From Blastopirellula sp. J2-11 (lineage in GTDB: Bacteria > Planctomycetota > Planctomycetia > Pirellulales > Pirellulaceae), in contig NZ_CP097384.1 of assembly GCF_024584705.1 (NCBI RefSeq), forward strand, positions 1,426,001 through 1,490,000: a stretch of 64,000 nucleotides of DNA, given 5' to 3'. This document shows, in pieces, positions 1 through 8,726 of this stretch (position 1 is its first letter; each line of letters starts with the position of its first letter). The notes under the pieces were generated by a model that was not told the DNA's origin, ran no database searches, and was given only the letters and a program-made list of their open reading frames with translations. Made by a program: the position numbers and the translations under genes.

Positions 1-1076
1 TTGTCTGCTTGATGAGCGTGTTGTTGGCGCTGACGCCTGCCAACAGCACGTATAGTGTTGACGCTTTTTTGCGATGGACGGCCCTGCGCGATCGGACGCC
101 GCAGTGGTCGATCTGGCTCCTCCGATTTCAGGTTGGCGTGGTCTATTTTTTTGGAGGCGTTGCGAAGATCAGCCCCGATTGGGTTCGCGGTTTTCCGATG
201 AGAGAAATGCTGGCCCAACATGAATTTGATTTTTTACTGGGGCACTTCGCACAGCAGGAATGGGCGGTGCAGTTGATCGTTTGGGGCGGCCTATTTTTTG
301 ATTTGCTGATTGTTCCCTGCTTGCTTTGGAAACGAACGCGGATATTCGCGTTTTGCCTGGTGGTCATTTTTCATGGGACGAATTCGATCTTGTTTCCGAT
401 TGGGATCTTTCCCTGGATCATGATCGGTTTGACGACGATTTTTCTCGCACCCAATTGGCCTCGACAATTTTGCTTGGAGAAGGGGATCAACGAACCGGCG
501 GACATCTCCGATGTTAGCGTTTCGCCATGGCTGCGAACGGCTCTATTGACCTTCCTGGCGATTTGGTGCGTTGTTCAAGTGACGTTGCCGCTGCGGCACT
601 GGCTCTATTCAGGCGATGTGAATTGGACCGAACGCGGCCATTATTTCGCCTGGCACATGATGCTGCGCGGCAAGACTTCCGCTGTCCGTTTTCACATCTA
701 CGATGCGGTCACCGGCCGTCACGGCGTCTTCCCTTTGCAGGACGAACTCAAGTCGCATCAATTGGCCAGAATGTCGCGCGATCCACAACTCATTCGGACG
801 TTCTCCAAGCAGATCGAATGGAAGTGTCGAGCCCATGGCTTTGCGGATGTCGAAGTACGCGCTTTTGTTCTCTGCTCGCTCAATGGTCGCAAGCCTCAGC
901 TTTTGATTTCGCCAGAAGTTGATTTAACCGCCGCCGATCTCGATCATCGAATCGATTGGATCCTGCCGCTTGCCGAGCCTTTGCCTAGCAAATCATGGAA
1001 CCAACCAATCGCAACATGGGAGCAACTCGTAATGGCGGATCCATTGAACGAACAGACGAGCTCGCAAAGTAAGTAA
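1..1076 (+). CDS. HTTM-domain (vitamin K-dependent gamma-carboxylase-like) membrane protein, 5' end cut by the window
   Basis: The reading frame is open to the left edge, so the true start lies outside; the first in-window ATG is at 12. The visible part holds several hydrophobic segments, a membrane-embedded motif 'FFGGVAKISPDW' and 'VVIFHGTNSILFPIGIFPW', all characteristic of the HTTM family related to vitamin K-dependent gamma-glutamyl carboxylase. A soluble C-terminal part (about 130 residues from 'GRHGVFPLQDEL') follows the membrane part, as in family members. HTTM proteins are common in planctomycetes; their bacterial substrates are mostly unknown, so enzyme activity is not claimed. The gene is convergent with the lipoprotein gene downstream and separated from it by about 350 bp with strong hairpins. 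Confidence 0.85.
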   Translation, partial: VCLMSVLLALTPANSTYSVDAFLRWTALRDRTPQWSIWLLRFQVGVVYFFGGVAKISPDWVRGFPMREMLAQHEFDFLLGHFAQQEWAVQLIVWGGLFFDLLIVPCLLWKRTRIFAFCLVVIFHGTNSILFPIGIFPWIMIGLTTIFLAPNWPRQFCLEKGINEPADISDVSVSPWLRTALLTFLAIWCVVQVTLPLRHWLYSGDVNWTERGHYFAWHMMLRGKTSAVRFHIYDAVTGRHGVFPLQDELKSHQLARMSRDPQLIRTFSKQIEWKCRAHGFADVEVRAFVLCSLNGRKPQLLISPEVDLTAADLDHRIDWILPLAEPLPSKSWNQPIATWEQLVMADPLNEQTSSQSK

Positions 1077-1361
1077 ATAGATCGTCCTAGAAAATCACGC
1101 GTCTCCCGCTTTGGTCGAGCCCGCACCACGTTTGTGCTGTGACCATTCCAAGTGGCGGCGCACGATTCCGAGCCCCATTTGGCCTTACGGGAATCTGATG
1201 TCATGCAGTGCGATTTTCTAGGCCATTGATCAGCCGAGATAGCATCTTGGCGATTTCCTCCAGCTTGGCCTTCAATTCGTACGGAGAAAACCCGGCATCC
1301 AATTCGCGAAATTTTGAGATCACTGAAATGGTTGTAGGCCGAAGTAAAGTTCAAGCACAAG

Positions 1362-1401
1362 CATGGCCACGTAGACCCGTGGCCATGGCGCTGGCGCCAG
1401 C
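1362..1401. terminator. Two adjacent hairpins between convergent genes; likely transcription end region
   Basis: A perfect 10-bp stem (arms at 1362-1371 and 1378-1387, six-base loop) is followed at once by a 12-base perfect palindrome at 1390-1401. They sit between the converging HTTM and lipoprotein genes, where a two-way terminator is expected. There is no T-run on either side, so this is not a classical intrinsic terminator. The rest of 1077-1427 shows nothing recognisable. Confidence 0.4.
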
Positions 1402-1427
1402 TTGGGGACGCCTGTGCTGATTGAAAT

Positions 1428-1850
1428 TTACTTAGATTTCAGATCAAAATCGACGACATTATCACCATTGGTGATTTTGGCGACAAGTTCCGATTTTTTG
1501 TGATATTTCGCAGGCAATAATTCCGGCGAGGCAGGTCTGTCAGCGTCGGATGGATTATCAAATTCCTGATAGGTGGTGATTATTACCGAATGGTCGCCAA
1601 GTTTGGCTCCTGTGAGATTCAAGTTGTATCTCAGTTTGTATTGACCATCTTTATTGGTGAGTCCGCTGGATGGTCTGCCAACCGCTGGTTGAAAAGTCAG
1701 GGTGGCGTTATTCAGCGGCTTGCCGTCTAGCGTCACCGTACCGGAAACAGGGGCTACCTCTGGGAGGTCCGTTGGTCCAATCGAGCATCCGACCAAGACC
1801 AAACCGCATAGCGTAAGATTCACAATTTTGCACTTTAGAAGCACGTCCAC
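1428..1850 (-). CDS. Small lipoprotein with carboxypeptidase-regulatory-like (transthyretin-like) fold
   Basis: The 140-residue protein begins with a lipoprotein signal peptide: a short basic start, a hydrophobic run and the lipobox 'LVLVGC' near residue 22. The mature part 'VSGTVTLDGKPLNNATLTF...' followed by 'TNKDGQYKL' is the planctomycete pattern of a carboxypeptidase regulatory-like beta-sandwich, predicted to sit on a membrane facing the periplasm. It lies 68 bp downstream of the DUF1559 gene on the same strand; pairs of DUF1559 protein and this kind of lipoprotein are very frequent in planctomycetes. No catalytic residues are visible, so a structural or adhesive role is more likely than an enzymatic one. 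Confidence 0.8.
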   Translation of the reverse strand: MDVLLKCKIVNLTLCGLVLVGCSIGPTDLPEVAPVSGTVTLDGKPLNNATLTFQPAVGRPSSGLTNKDGQYKLRYNLNLTGAKLGDHSVIITTYQEFDNPSDADRPASPELLPAKYHKKSELVAKITNGDNVVDFDLKSK

Positions 1851-1918
1851 ATTGTTATTCCTAGTAGAAAGCCAGATTTTTCAAGTCAACGGACCGAGTG
1901 AGGCTCTTCTTCAAGTGG

Positions 1919-2890
1919 TTAAAACTCGCCGATAACTTCCCCGCCTCGGATCGATTGAAGCGCGTTGATGACGCCGATTTGATCGGCGTTCTCACTCATA
2001 AATCGAACAGAACAGTCGGCCAGGAGGAAATGAACTCCACCCGGATGCAGACTGCCGACTCCATTTCTACCCACGCCTGGATTGGGCGTATCGTCAACAA
2101 TTTGATTGATCCCCTTCTTCAATTCGAGCCAGTAAATATAGGTGTAGGTATTCCAGTAGGGCCCCGTCCATTTCTCCGCTGATTTCTTTTGAAAAGGAGC
2201 TTCCGTCAGAGCGACTGTATTGCTTGTCCCATCGGTAATATCGCGAAAACTTGCAGCTCCATTGGGGCCCCACATTCCCTTGTCCAAAGCCGTGTTTTTG
2301 GCCCAGGTGGTGCTCCAAGCTCCATCACCCTGGTGTGACACCAGTCCGTAACTGGTTCGATAGGCGCCATTGGCGACAGAGAAAGCATGGTTGGCGTCAC
2401 CGCGCTCAGGCCCTGGATCGCTGGGGCATGCGAAAATCGGCAATTGACTGGTCACCAGTGAGAACTGATCTGTTGTCGGAGTAGTTGCTGTGCAATTGCT
2501 ATTGTTGTTGTAGAGAGATTTTCCCGAGGGTAAAGAAAAGTTCATTTGGTTGTGGAGAGCCGATTGTTCCACATACGGCAGAATCATTTGGAATGCCGTG
2601 TGGTTTAAGATCTTCTGATCCGGAGCCACAATGTCGCAGTTTGTTCCTGGGTTGAGCGCTCCCGGGGGAAACGTGTTATGCACATCGTGATAGTTGTGCA
2701 AGGCCAAGCCAATCTGCTTGAGATTGCTTTTGCACTGGAGTCTTCGGGCGGCTTCGCGAGCCTGCTGGACTGCAGGCAGCAACAATGCGATTAGAACGCC
2801 GATGATTGCAATGACGACTAACAGCTCGACTAGCGTAAATCCAGTACGAGAGCGGCCAGGACAGGGGCAGGCAGATGGACTTTGATTCAC
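1919..2890 (-). CDS. DUF1559 (SBP_bac_10-type) pilin-like surface protein
   Basis: A 323-residue protein with a prepilin-type cleavage/methylation signal near residues 17-40 ('[19 protein letters not shown]') followed by '[14 protein letters not shown]', the hallmark of the planctomycete DUF1559 expansion. Near the C-terminus '[16 protein letters not shown]' matches the H-x9-DG processing-associated motif, with Cys in place of the usual Gly. Export by the type II/IV pilin route and assembly into pseudopili or cell-surface structures is inferred from the family. It is divergent from the ECF sigma gene at 3071, and the 180-bp gap should hold both promoters. Confidence 0.93.
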   Translation of the reverse strand: MNQSPSACPCPGRSRTGFTLVELLVVIAIIGVLIALLLPAVQQAREAARRLQCKSNLKQIGLALHNYHDVHNTFPPGALNPGTNCDIVAPDQKILNHTAFQMILPYVEQSALHNQMNFSLPSGKSLYNNNSNCTATTPTTDQFSLVTSQLPIFACPSDPGPERGDANHAFSVANGAYRTSYGLVSHQGDGAWSTTWAKNTALDKGMWGPNGAASFRDITDGTSNTVALTEAPFQKKSAEKWTGPYWNTYTYIYWLELKKGINQIVDDTPNPGVGRNGVGSLHPGGVHFLLADCSVRFMSENADQIGVINALQSIRGGEVIGEF

Positions 2891-3070
2891 GTCGATTTTT
2901 TCCTATGAACGGAGAAAATGGATAGGCATTGATAAATAATTGGTCGCCTCTGGACATAGAAGTGCCCAACAAACGACGTTTGGACACTTTTCCGCGATAT
3001 TTTTAAAAATAATGCCAAGTAACGATGCCCTTTGGGTGTCCGAAATAGCTTCTTAGAGCACTAATTACCT

Positions 3071-3688
3071 ATGACAGGTGGTGAACAACGACGTCCATCG
3101 AGTGGCGATCCTGTAACGGATAATGCCGGCATTGAGCAGTTCATTCAATTATTGGCCGAGAATGAACGTCTGCTGGCGGTATTTGTGATGACGATGGTGC
3201 CCCATTCACCCGATGCGGACGACATCCTCCAAGATACGAAGATCGCGCTTTGGCGCAGCTTCGACCAATTTGAATTGGGAACCGATTTCGGTGCTTGGGC
3301 ACGACGCACGGCGTTTCATCGAATTCTCGCATTTCGCAAACGGAAGGGGCGAGACAAGTTGTGTTGTGGCTTGTCACAAGACTGCTATGCGATGCTTGCG
3401 AAGGATTACGAAGCGGACGTAAGCGGGCGAGTGGACTGGGTTCGACATTTGAAGCGTTGCCTATTGCTGTTACCTGAACAACACCAGCAGATCATCCAGA
3501 TGCGATACGAACAGCAGCTTTCGATCGATCGGATTGCAGTCGCCGTCAATCGCACTCCGGCAGCGACATACCGCGTACTCAGCCGCATTCGACTTGCCCT
3601 GCGAGACTGCATTCGTAGTAGTGATCCGTCGTCATCGCCGGTTTCCGAAACCTACAGAAGTGATAGGCTGCCTGATGAAGGAAAATGA
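3071..3688 (+). CDS. ECF-type sigma-70 factor
   Basis: A 205-residue protein with sigma region 2 around residues 50-95 ('DADDILQDTKIALWRSFDQF', then 'FGAWARRTAFHRI') and region 4 around residues 135-180 ('LLPEQHQQIIQMRYEQQLS', 'RTPAATYRVLSRIRLAL'). The short length and absence of region 1 and 3 place it in the extracytoplasmic-function group, of the type seen in Rhodopirellula and Verrucomicrobia. It overlaps the next gene, a FecR-type protein, by 14 bases. Sigma factor plus FecR-like membrane regulator is a standard cell-surface signalling pair, so the downstream protein probably controls this sigma factor. Confidence 0.92.
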   Translation: MTGGEQRRPSSGDPVTDNAGIEQFIQLLAENERLLAVFVMTMVPHSPDADDILQDTKIALWRSFDQFELGTDFGAWARRTAFHRILAFRKRKGRDKLCCGLSQDCYAMLAKDYEADVSGRVDWVRHLKRCLLLLPEQHQQIIQMRYEQQLSIDRIAVAVNRTPAATYRVLSRIRLALRDCIRSSDPSSSPVSETYRSDRLPDEGK

Positions 3689-5087
3689 AACACGACGATT
3701 TGCCGTAGCGATCGAGCACTTGATCGAAGGAACTTTGCCCGCCGATCAGTTGGACTTTCTCGAGCAAATGCTGGTGGAAGACTCCGAAGCGAGAGCGTTG
3801 TTTCTCGATCTGACGCAAACGCACGCCCATTTGCGTCGGGAGTTTCCCCGTCTACAGGTAGGCGAATACGAGTGGCCGACGACTGTTTCTCGGAAAGAGA
3901 AGCGATCTTCGACTTGGTATTCCGCAATTGTCGCGGCTTGTGTTGTCGTTGCTGCGATGTTTTTCTGGCTTGCTCAAGAACCGCAGGCCGCCGGCCAGCA
4001 AGCTATCGCTGAATTGGTGCGATGCGACGATGCGAAATGGGGAGCAAGCACGTTGGCGACCGAAATTGGTTTACCCCTGGGACCTGGCCGGATGCGTCTG
4101 GAGCAAGGACGGGCGATCCTGCGATTTAAGTCTGGAGCGAAGGTCTTTCTGGGTGGGCAAACGGATCTTGAACTGCGAGACGAATTGACTGCGGTTTTGC
4201 ATTCAGGAACGGTTATCGTAGAAGCCCCTGAGTCGGCGCATGGATTTACCGTCCACACCCCGAGCGCTATTGCGATCGACCACGGCACCAAGTTCGCCGT
4301 CTCGGTCGATCGCGCGCGCGACATCGCCCACCTTCAAGTGCTCGACGGAGAAGTTGAATTAAGGCATCCAAGTTCCGGCAAAGCGACTTGGTTGATCAAG
4401 GGGGAAGCGGTGACTGCGACGCGACTCTCGGTAAGCGAGAAGACCGCGGTTGATATGAGTGAGTTTTATGTTGCTCGACCCGAAGATAATAATGTGCCGC
4501 TCAATTCGATCCGGACCACAACTGCGATGGGCCGTGATGCTACGATCGTCAAGAATAACGCCCCGCAGCTAACCGATCCGGCCTTGATTTTGGTGAAAAA
4601 CTGTCCCAACGACTACCGCCGCAAAGGCTATCTGGCATTCGATCTCAGCTTAGTAAAAGGGCTCAATTTTAATCACGCAAAGTTGATACTGACGCTCCAA
4701 TCCAGTAAGTTTTCTCACCCAACCGAAGAGCCTGACGCTCTGTTTACGGTTTACGGAATCACCGATGAATCCCTGGATGACTGGAGCCAAGATGATCTTC
4801 TTTGGGATAACGCGCCTGCCAATCTCGATGGAGCTGATGAGGTCGATGTAACAGTGACGCAGAAACTAGGCGAGTTCGAAATCCCCGATGGTCGCGACTC
4901 AGGGCAAGTCGTTATGGAAAGTGATGGTTTGACGGACTTCCTGAAATCCGACACAAACGGCATCGTCACTTTGATCATCGTACGGAATAACCCTCAGGTC
5001 TCCCTGTTTTCTTCGCCAACCACTTTTGCAAGTCGTCGTCATCCTACGCAACTGCCGCCCACCCTAGAGTTTGAATTGGGACCATAG
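3675..5087 (+). CDS. FecR-domain membrane protein with C-terminal DNRLRE-type domain
   Basis: I place the start at 3675 (MKENETRR...), inside the sigma gene, because the open frame further upstream is only the sigma gene read in another frame. An N-terminal zinc-less anti-sigma-like segment is followed by one membrane segment around residues 80-100 ('AIVAACVVVAAMFFWLA'), a FecR domain around residues 125-235 ('LHSGTVIVEAPESAHGF', 'DHGTKFAVSV', 'VLDGEVEL'), and a C-terminal beta-sandwich resembling DNRLRE/CBM96 domains ('KGYLAFDLS', 'ALFTVYGITDESLDDW'). It is predicted to be anchored in the membrane with the FecR and DNRLRE parts outside the cytoplasm, binding surface glycans or proteins and signalling to the ECF sigma factor. 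Substrate unknown. Confidence 0.85.
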   Translation: MKENETRRFAVAIEHLIEGTLPADQLDFLEQMLVEDSEARALFLDLTQTHAHLRREFPRLQVGEYEWPTTVSRKEKRSSTWYSAIVAACVVVAAMFFWLAQEPQAAGQQAIAELVRCDDAKWGASTLATEIGLPLGPGRMRLEQGRAILRFKSGAKVFLGGQTDLELRDELTAVLHSGTVIVEAPESAHGFTVHTPSAIAIDHGTKFAVSVDRARDIAHLQVLDGEVELRHPSSGKATWLIKGEAVTATRLSVSEKTAVDMSEFYVARPEDNNVPLNSIRTTTAMGRDATIVKNNAPQLTDPALILVKNCPNDYRRKGYLAFDLSLVKGLNFNHAKLILTLQSSKFSHPTEEPDALFTVYGITDESLDDWSQDDLLWDNAPANLDGADEVDVTVTQKLGEFEIPDGRDSGQVVMESDGLTDFLKSDTNGIVTLIIVRNNPQVSLFSSPTTFASRRHPTQLPPTLEFELGP

Positions 5088-5383
5088 TCTTCTGCAGCAG
5101 TGGTTGTTTGCGTGCTTCCCAAGCCCTGGTCCCTGTGCAAGGAGAGTCTAGAGGTCAATTTTGGCCGAGGAGACTCTGGTGACGAAAAAGCGTAAACGAC
5201 GTAGTCCAGGCTCAGCAGAAACAATCCATCAACGCCGTTCACGAGGACGCGCTCAGAAAAGCGTCATGCCGCGGATCGCGACGTATCTGGGGCGTTCGGA
5301 TCAGGACTTGCCAGTCGCGCTGGCGCTTGCCAGAAATAGCCAAAAGAAAAGTCTCACAAGTCATTGGACTGCAAGGCTTTAAA
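5088..5383. other. Junction between chromosomal genes and the integrated element; no convincing gene
   Basis: A short frame from a GTG at 5179 with an upstream GAGGAGA could encode about 67 basic residues (TKKRKRRSPGS...). It ends just before the tRNA-derived attachment sequence and matches nothing I know; it may be the 5' stump of a host gene cut by integration. Nothing else is recognisable here. Confidence 0.3.
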
Positions 5384-5427
<44 letters not shown>

Positions 5428-5593
5428 ACGAGCTCCGTTGCCGTAAGTCATTATGCTCCAATAGGTTTGGCAAGCGCGTCTGACCAAATTTCGGACCTGC
5501 GCTTGCCAAAAGCGCTTGCCAATTAGAGTACGTTACGTTAGTACCTTGCCAATGGCAGCGCTGAGGCGCGCCAAGCCTCGCGGAGAAAACAAG

Positions 5594-7000
5594 ATGGCTC
5601 ACAATGACCCAATGACCTGGCGTGCGAAGGAACGACGCTGGACGAAGTGGTACCAGGGAAAAACCTACAACGTTTCGCCCGGCAAGCTCATCAAAGAAGG
5701 TTTGCTCGCCGACGGGACCCCGCCCACGAAAGATGCGACTCGCACCGCGATGCGACGATGGTGGGAGCAGACCCAGGCCGCCATCGACGCTAAGCCGGAG
5801 GGCGCGGAACCGCTGCCTCCGGAGAGAGTGCTCCTCTCGGGCGTCGGAATGAATATCGAATATGGCGAGGATGGCACGGTGATCAAGAAGCGTCAAATAA
5901 GTCTTCGCGTCAAACGCCAAGTCACTAGGCCCGGCGACACGGTGCCCGAACCTAATGGAGACATTAGAGAGCACATCGCGAAACTTGTCGCAGATGGAAG
6001 TCGGCGACTCGAAAACATGCATGTTGAGGCCCCCGTTGAACAAACAGTCGGCCCGAACGTGGAGAACTTCATCGCCTTTAAACGCTCACAGGCCGAGGCC
6101 GGAGAGCGAACGGTGGATCGCGTCGATAGTTTGCGGGTCCACCTCGATCGCTTCCAGGAGTGGATAGGAACTGACCAACCCGTTGCCAACATTGGTGAGC
6201 AAACGGTCGATGCCTATTATCAGCACGTCCTCAAGCGGTGCCAAAAGGGGGAAGTAAGCCGCTATTATGCCCGGGACCTGTTCGCTTCATTTCGGCAGTT
6301 TGCGCGGTGGTTGGCGAGCCGTCGACGGATTGCGATGCCTTATAACCTCAGCAGCCGCGACTATGGATTCAAGTTGCGAGGCAAAATCAAGACATTTACC
6401 GATGATGAGGTAAAGCTCCTGCTCGGTGCTGCAAACGATAGAACGAAGCTTTATTTGCTATTGATGCTAAACACGGGCGGAACGCAAATTGACATTGCCG
6501 AGTTACCTAAAACTGCCGTCGATCTTCGACTGGGACTGCTCACCAGGAAGCGATTCAAGACGGAAGATCACGAAAACGTGCCAACAGTGACTTACCCTCT
6601 GTGGCCGGAGACGTTACGGCTTCTGAAAATCCATTTACATAAGGATGATTCCGTTCTCAATCGACACGGTGACCCACTGGCGCTGGTATCGACCGATCGA
6701 AAGCCACTCCTGACGAAGCGTCACAACGCGGAGGGGAAGCTAATTAAGACCGATGCGATCCGTAGCGCGTTCAACCGCGTTATTCGGAAGTTGAAAGAAG
6801 ATGAAGTCGTTATCGATGGGAGCCTTAAGCTCTTCCGCAAGACCGCATCCTCGAAACTTGAAACGCACCCCACCTACGGCAGGTACGTCGTCCACTTCCT
6901 GGGACAGTCACCGGATACGATAGCCGGCCGGCACTATGTGACGCCGAGCCAGGAGCAGTTTTCCGAGGCTGTGAAATGGCTTGAGTGGCATTGGCGATAA
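5594..7000 (+). CDS. Tyrosine recombinase / phage-type integrase with unusual active site
   Basis: A 468-residue protein from the ATG at 5594, chosen for the GGAG eight bases upstream; an in-frame ATG at 5551 is possible. After an N-terminal arm and a core-binding domain ('GERTVDRVDSLRVHLDRFQEW'), the catalytic domain starts near residue 270 ('FTDDEVKLLLGAA'). Box II reads 'LFRKTASSKLE' and the C-terminal box 'HFLGQSPDTIAGRHYV', keeping the box II Arg, a late His and the Tyr nucleophile. The box I Arg of 'TGxR' is not seen: the equivalent is 'NTGGTQIDIAEL'. The same replacement is usual in planctomycete integrases, so the protein may still be active. It abuts the tRNA-Pro attachment remnant and most likely moves the surrounding element. 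Confidence 0.88.
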   Translation: MAHNDPMTWRAKERRWTKWYQGKTYNVSPGKLIKEGLLADGTPPTKDATRTAMRRWWEQTQAAIDAKPEGAEPLPPERVLLSGVGMNIEYGEDGTVIKKRQISLRVKRQVTRPGDTVPEPNGDIREHIAKLVADGSRRLENMHVEAPVEQTVGPNVENFIAFKRSQAEAGERTVDRVDSLRVHLDRFQEWIGTDQPVANIGEQTVDAYYQHVLKRCQKGEVSRYYARDLFASFRQFARWLASRRRIAMPYNLSSRDYGFKLRGKIKTFTDDEVKLLLGAANDRTKLYLLLMLNTGGTQIDIAELPKTAVDLRLGLLTRKRFKTEDHENVPTVTYPLWPETLRLLKIHLHKDDSVLNRHGDPLALVSTDRKPLLTKRHNAEGKLIKTDAIRSAFNRVIRKLKEDEVVIDGSLKLFRKTASSKLETHPTYGRYVVHFLGQSPDTIAGRHYVTPSQEQFSEAVKWLEWHWR

Positions 7001-7625
7001 GTCCCAAGCTGGGCTTCAAAGAATGCCTGCTCCGAGATCGGCTTGGTGCAGGCTGATTACCTGCACGTTAAGTATCGGCCGATTATTGGTAGTGGAGTGT
7101 AGGCGGCGGGAATTATGGAATTCCACCGCACATGGACGCCACATTTCATGACTACAAAGCAACTTACGACGATTCCAGCTTCCCAGGATTTTCTCCTATC
7201 AGACACTTTATCGGGTCCATCGGAAGCCTCGAACAACTTGCAAAATACGAAACTCAGAGCAAGTCATTGCTGGGAATCAAAGCTCCACTCCGATATCTAC
7301 TGAAGACCCTTCGCATGACCGACGTGGGCCGGCAATCAGCTGAGCCAACGGGTGTGAGGCAGTCCGGTACGCCATCATTTTCCCGATGGATGGATTGCTG
7401 GAACTTCCCGGACATCCATCGCCGTTGGCCTACTACATAGCCGGCAGCCTACATCGATGAGGCACCGCACAACCGTGGCCGACACACGCGCGAATCATTC
7501 TGAGGTGGTGACTTATGGTGTGATCGCCGTGCTCTTTGCTCTCACTGCAATCTGACACCACAACTCAGCAATTACATTTTCCCCTGTCGGCTTCGTGAGC
7601 GTCGCGAGTTTTGCTCAGGACCACG
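7001..7625. other. Intergenic region downstream of the integrase; no supported gene
   Basis: A 102-codon frame at 7132-7440 (MDATFHDYKATYDD...) is open but has no ribosome site and no family resemblance; an overlapping frame begins at 7115. An imperfect hairpin lies at about 7105-7131, just ahead of both. The region separates two convergent genes and may include terminators for both. Confidence 0.3.
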
Positions 7626-8726
7626 CTAATCGGCTTCTATATCCGTATCGTACAGACTCGTCTTTAGGAGATAGTCCGTGTGAGAAATAGGATTTTCGTT
7701 GAACGACCGGTCTACAAAATTTTCGTTTCTTAGCAACCTCAGACGAGACCGCCTTTCACCCTCGATTCCCCACACTCCCTTCTCACCGTGTATGGCTACG
7801 CCTATGACGCTTGCGTTAATGTTCTCTTGGCCAATGATTCTCTTGAAATCGTCTAGTCGTCCCGACTTAACCGAAGCGATAATCTGCCAGTCACCCCAAA
7901 ATAGATAGAGGTTCTTGGGATCCAATCCGTGCTGCAACGCTTCCTGATGAACATAGTTTGGTATCTTCTGATCATCCAGCCACAATTCAATCCCAACATT
8001 TGAACGCTCAATGATATTCCACAGGGAACCCATAACACCATCTGAGTTGTCCGTCGCGGAACTTAACACCTTAGCTTTCCGCAATATCTGCATTTCGCGG
8101 ATTTGTGGTACGGGCCTTAAAACGGCATCACGTTCGGAGGCGCTCAATTGACCTAGATCACCTAGTCTGGATGCTTTTAGATAGCTCGATATGAAATAAC
8201 CGTTGCGTCCAATCGAAACAATGCTGTCACCGGGTTGACACGTGCTCCTACCAACCTGTTCAGAATTCGGGATCGTGCCAAAAGCTGTCCCATGACAAGC
8301 AAAACGTGGAGCTACTCGAATGTTCCCTCCAGCGTTCTTCAGCGAAAATGCAGTGCATGCAGCATCCAATCCCTCAAAATACTCTCTGAAATTGCTCACC
8401 AGCATTTCCGCAGGGGCTTCAACCGATGTAGTAAATGCCAGAGGATTGGCCCCAGCAGCAGCGAGGTCACTTGCATTCGCAAGAACCGTGTACCAGCCCC
8501 ACGTTCGATATGACTCATGACCAATCGCCCACACGAGCGGTTTTGGCCCCACATCTGTGGTAACAACAAGCTGCTGCTCTGCCGTATTGAGGCTCAAGAA
8601 TGCACAATCGTCGCCCAACTCCTCGCCTGCGGAACCTCGACGCAAAATTGGCAGGATAAGTTCATTCAAGAGCCTAAATTCACCCCAATCTTTCAGGGTG
8701 TCATCGGAGCGTTCTCGTTTACTCAT
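7626..8726 (-). CDS. ThiL / AIR-synthase-like (PurM superfamily) ATP-binding enzyme
   Basis: A 366-residue protein from the ATG at 8726, which overlaps the stop of the upstream kinase gene by eight bases. The N-terminus 'GEFRLLNEL...ELGDDCAFL' and 'VVTTDVGPKPLVW' follow the thiamine-monophosphate kinase pattern (GEF, Asp-Asp Mg-ATP loop, TTD). 'NASDLAAAGANPLAF' matches the N-x-SD-x-A-M-G-A segment, and 'ATDNSDGVMGSLWNI' the second Asp cluster of the C-terminal half. The family phosphorylates or activates small substrates with ATP. A housekeeping thiamine role is unlikely because the gene is last in an operon with a HIT hydrolase, a dCTP deaminase-like protein and an APH-like kinase on a mobile element. 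The real substrate is unknown; a nucleotide-like molecule is my inference. Confidence 0.75.
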   Translation of the reverse strand: MSKRERSDDTLKDWGEFRLLNELILPILRRGSAGEELGDDCAFLSLNTAEQQLVVTTDVGPKPLVWAIGHESYRTWGWYTVLANASDLAAAGANPLAFTTSVEAPAEMLVSNFREYFEGLDAACTAFSLKNAGGNIRVAPRFACHGTAFGTIPNSEQVGRSTCQPGDSIVSIGRNGYFISSYLKASRLGDLGQLSASERDAVLRPVPQIREMQILRKAKVLSSATDNSDGVMGSLWNIIERSNVGIELWLDDQKIPNYVHQEALQHGLDPKNLYLFWGDWQIIASVKSGRLDDFKRIIGQENINASVIGVAIHGEKGVWGIEGERRSRLRLLRNENFVDRSFNENPISHTDYLLKTSLYDTDIEAD

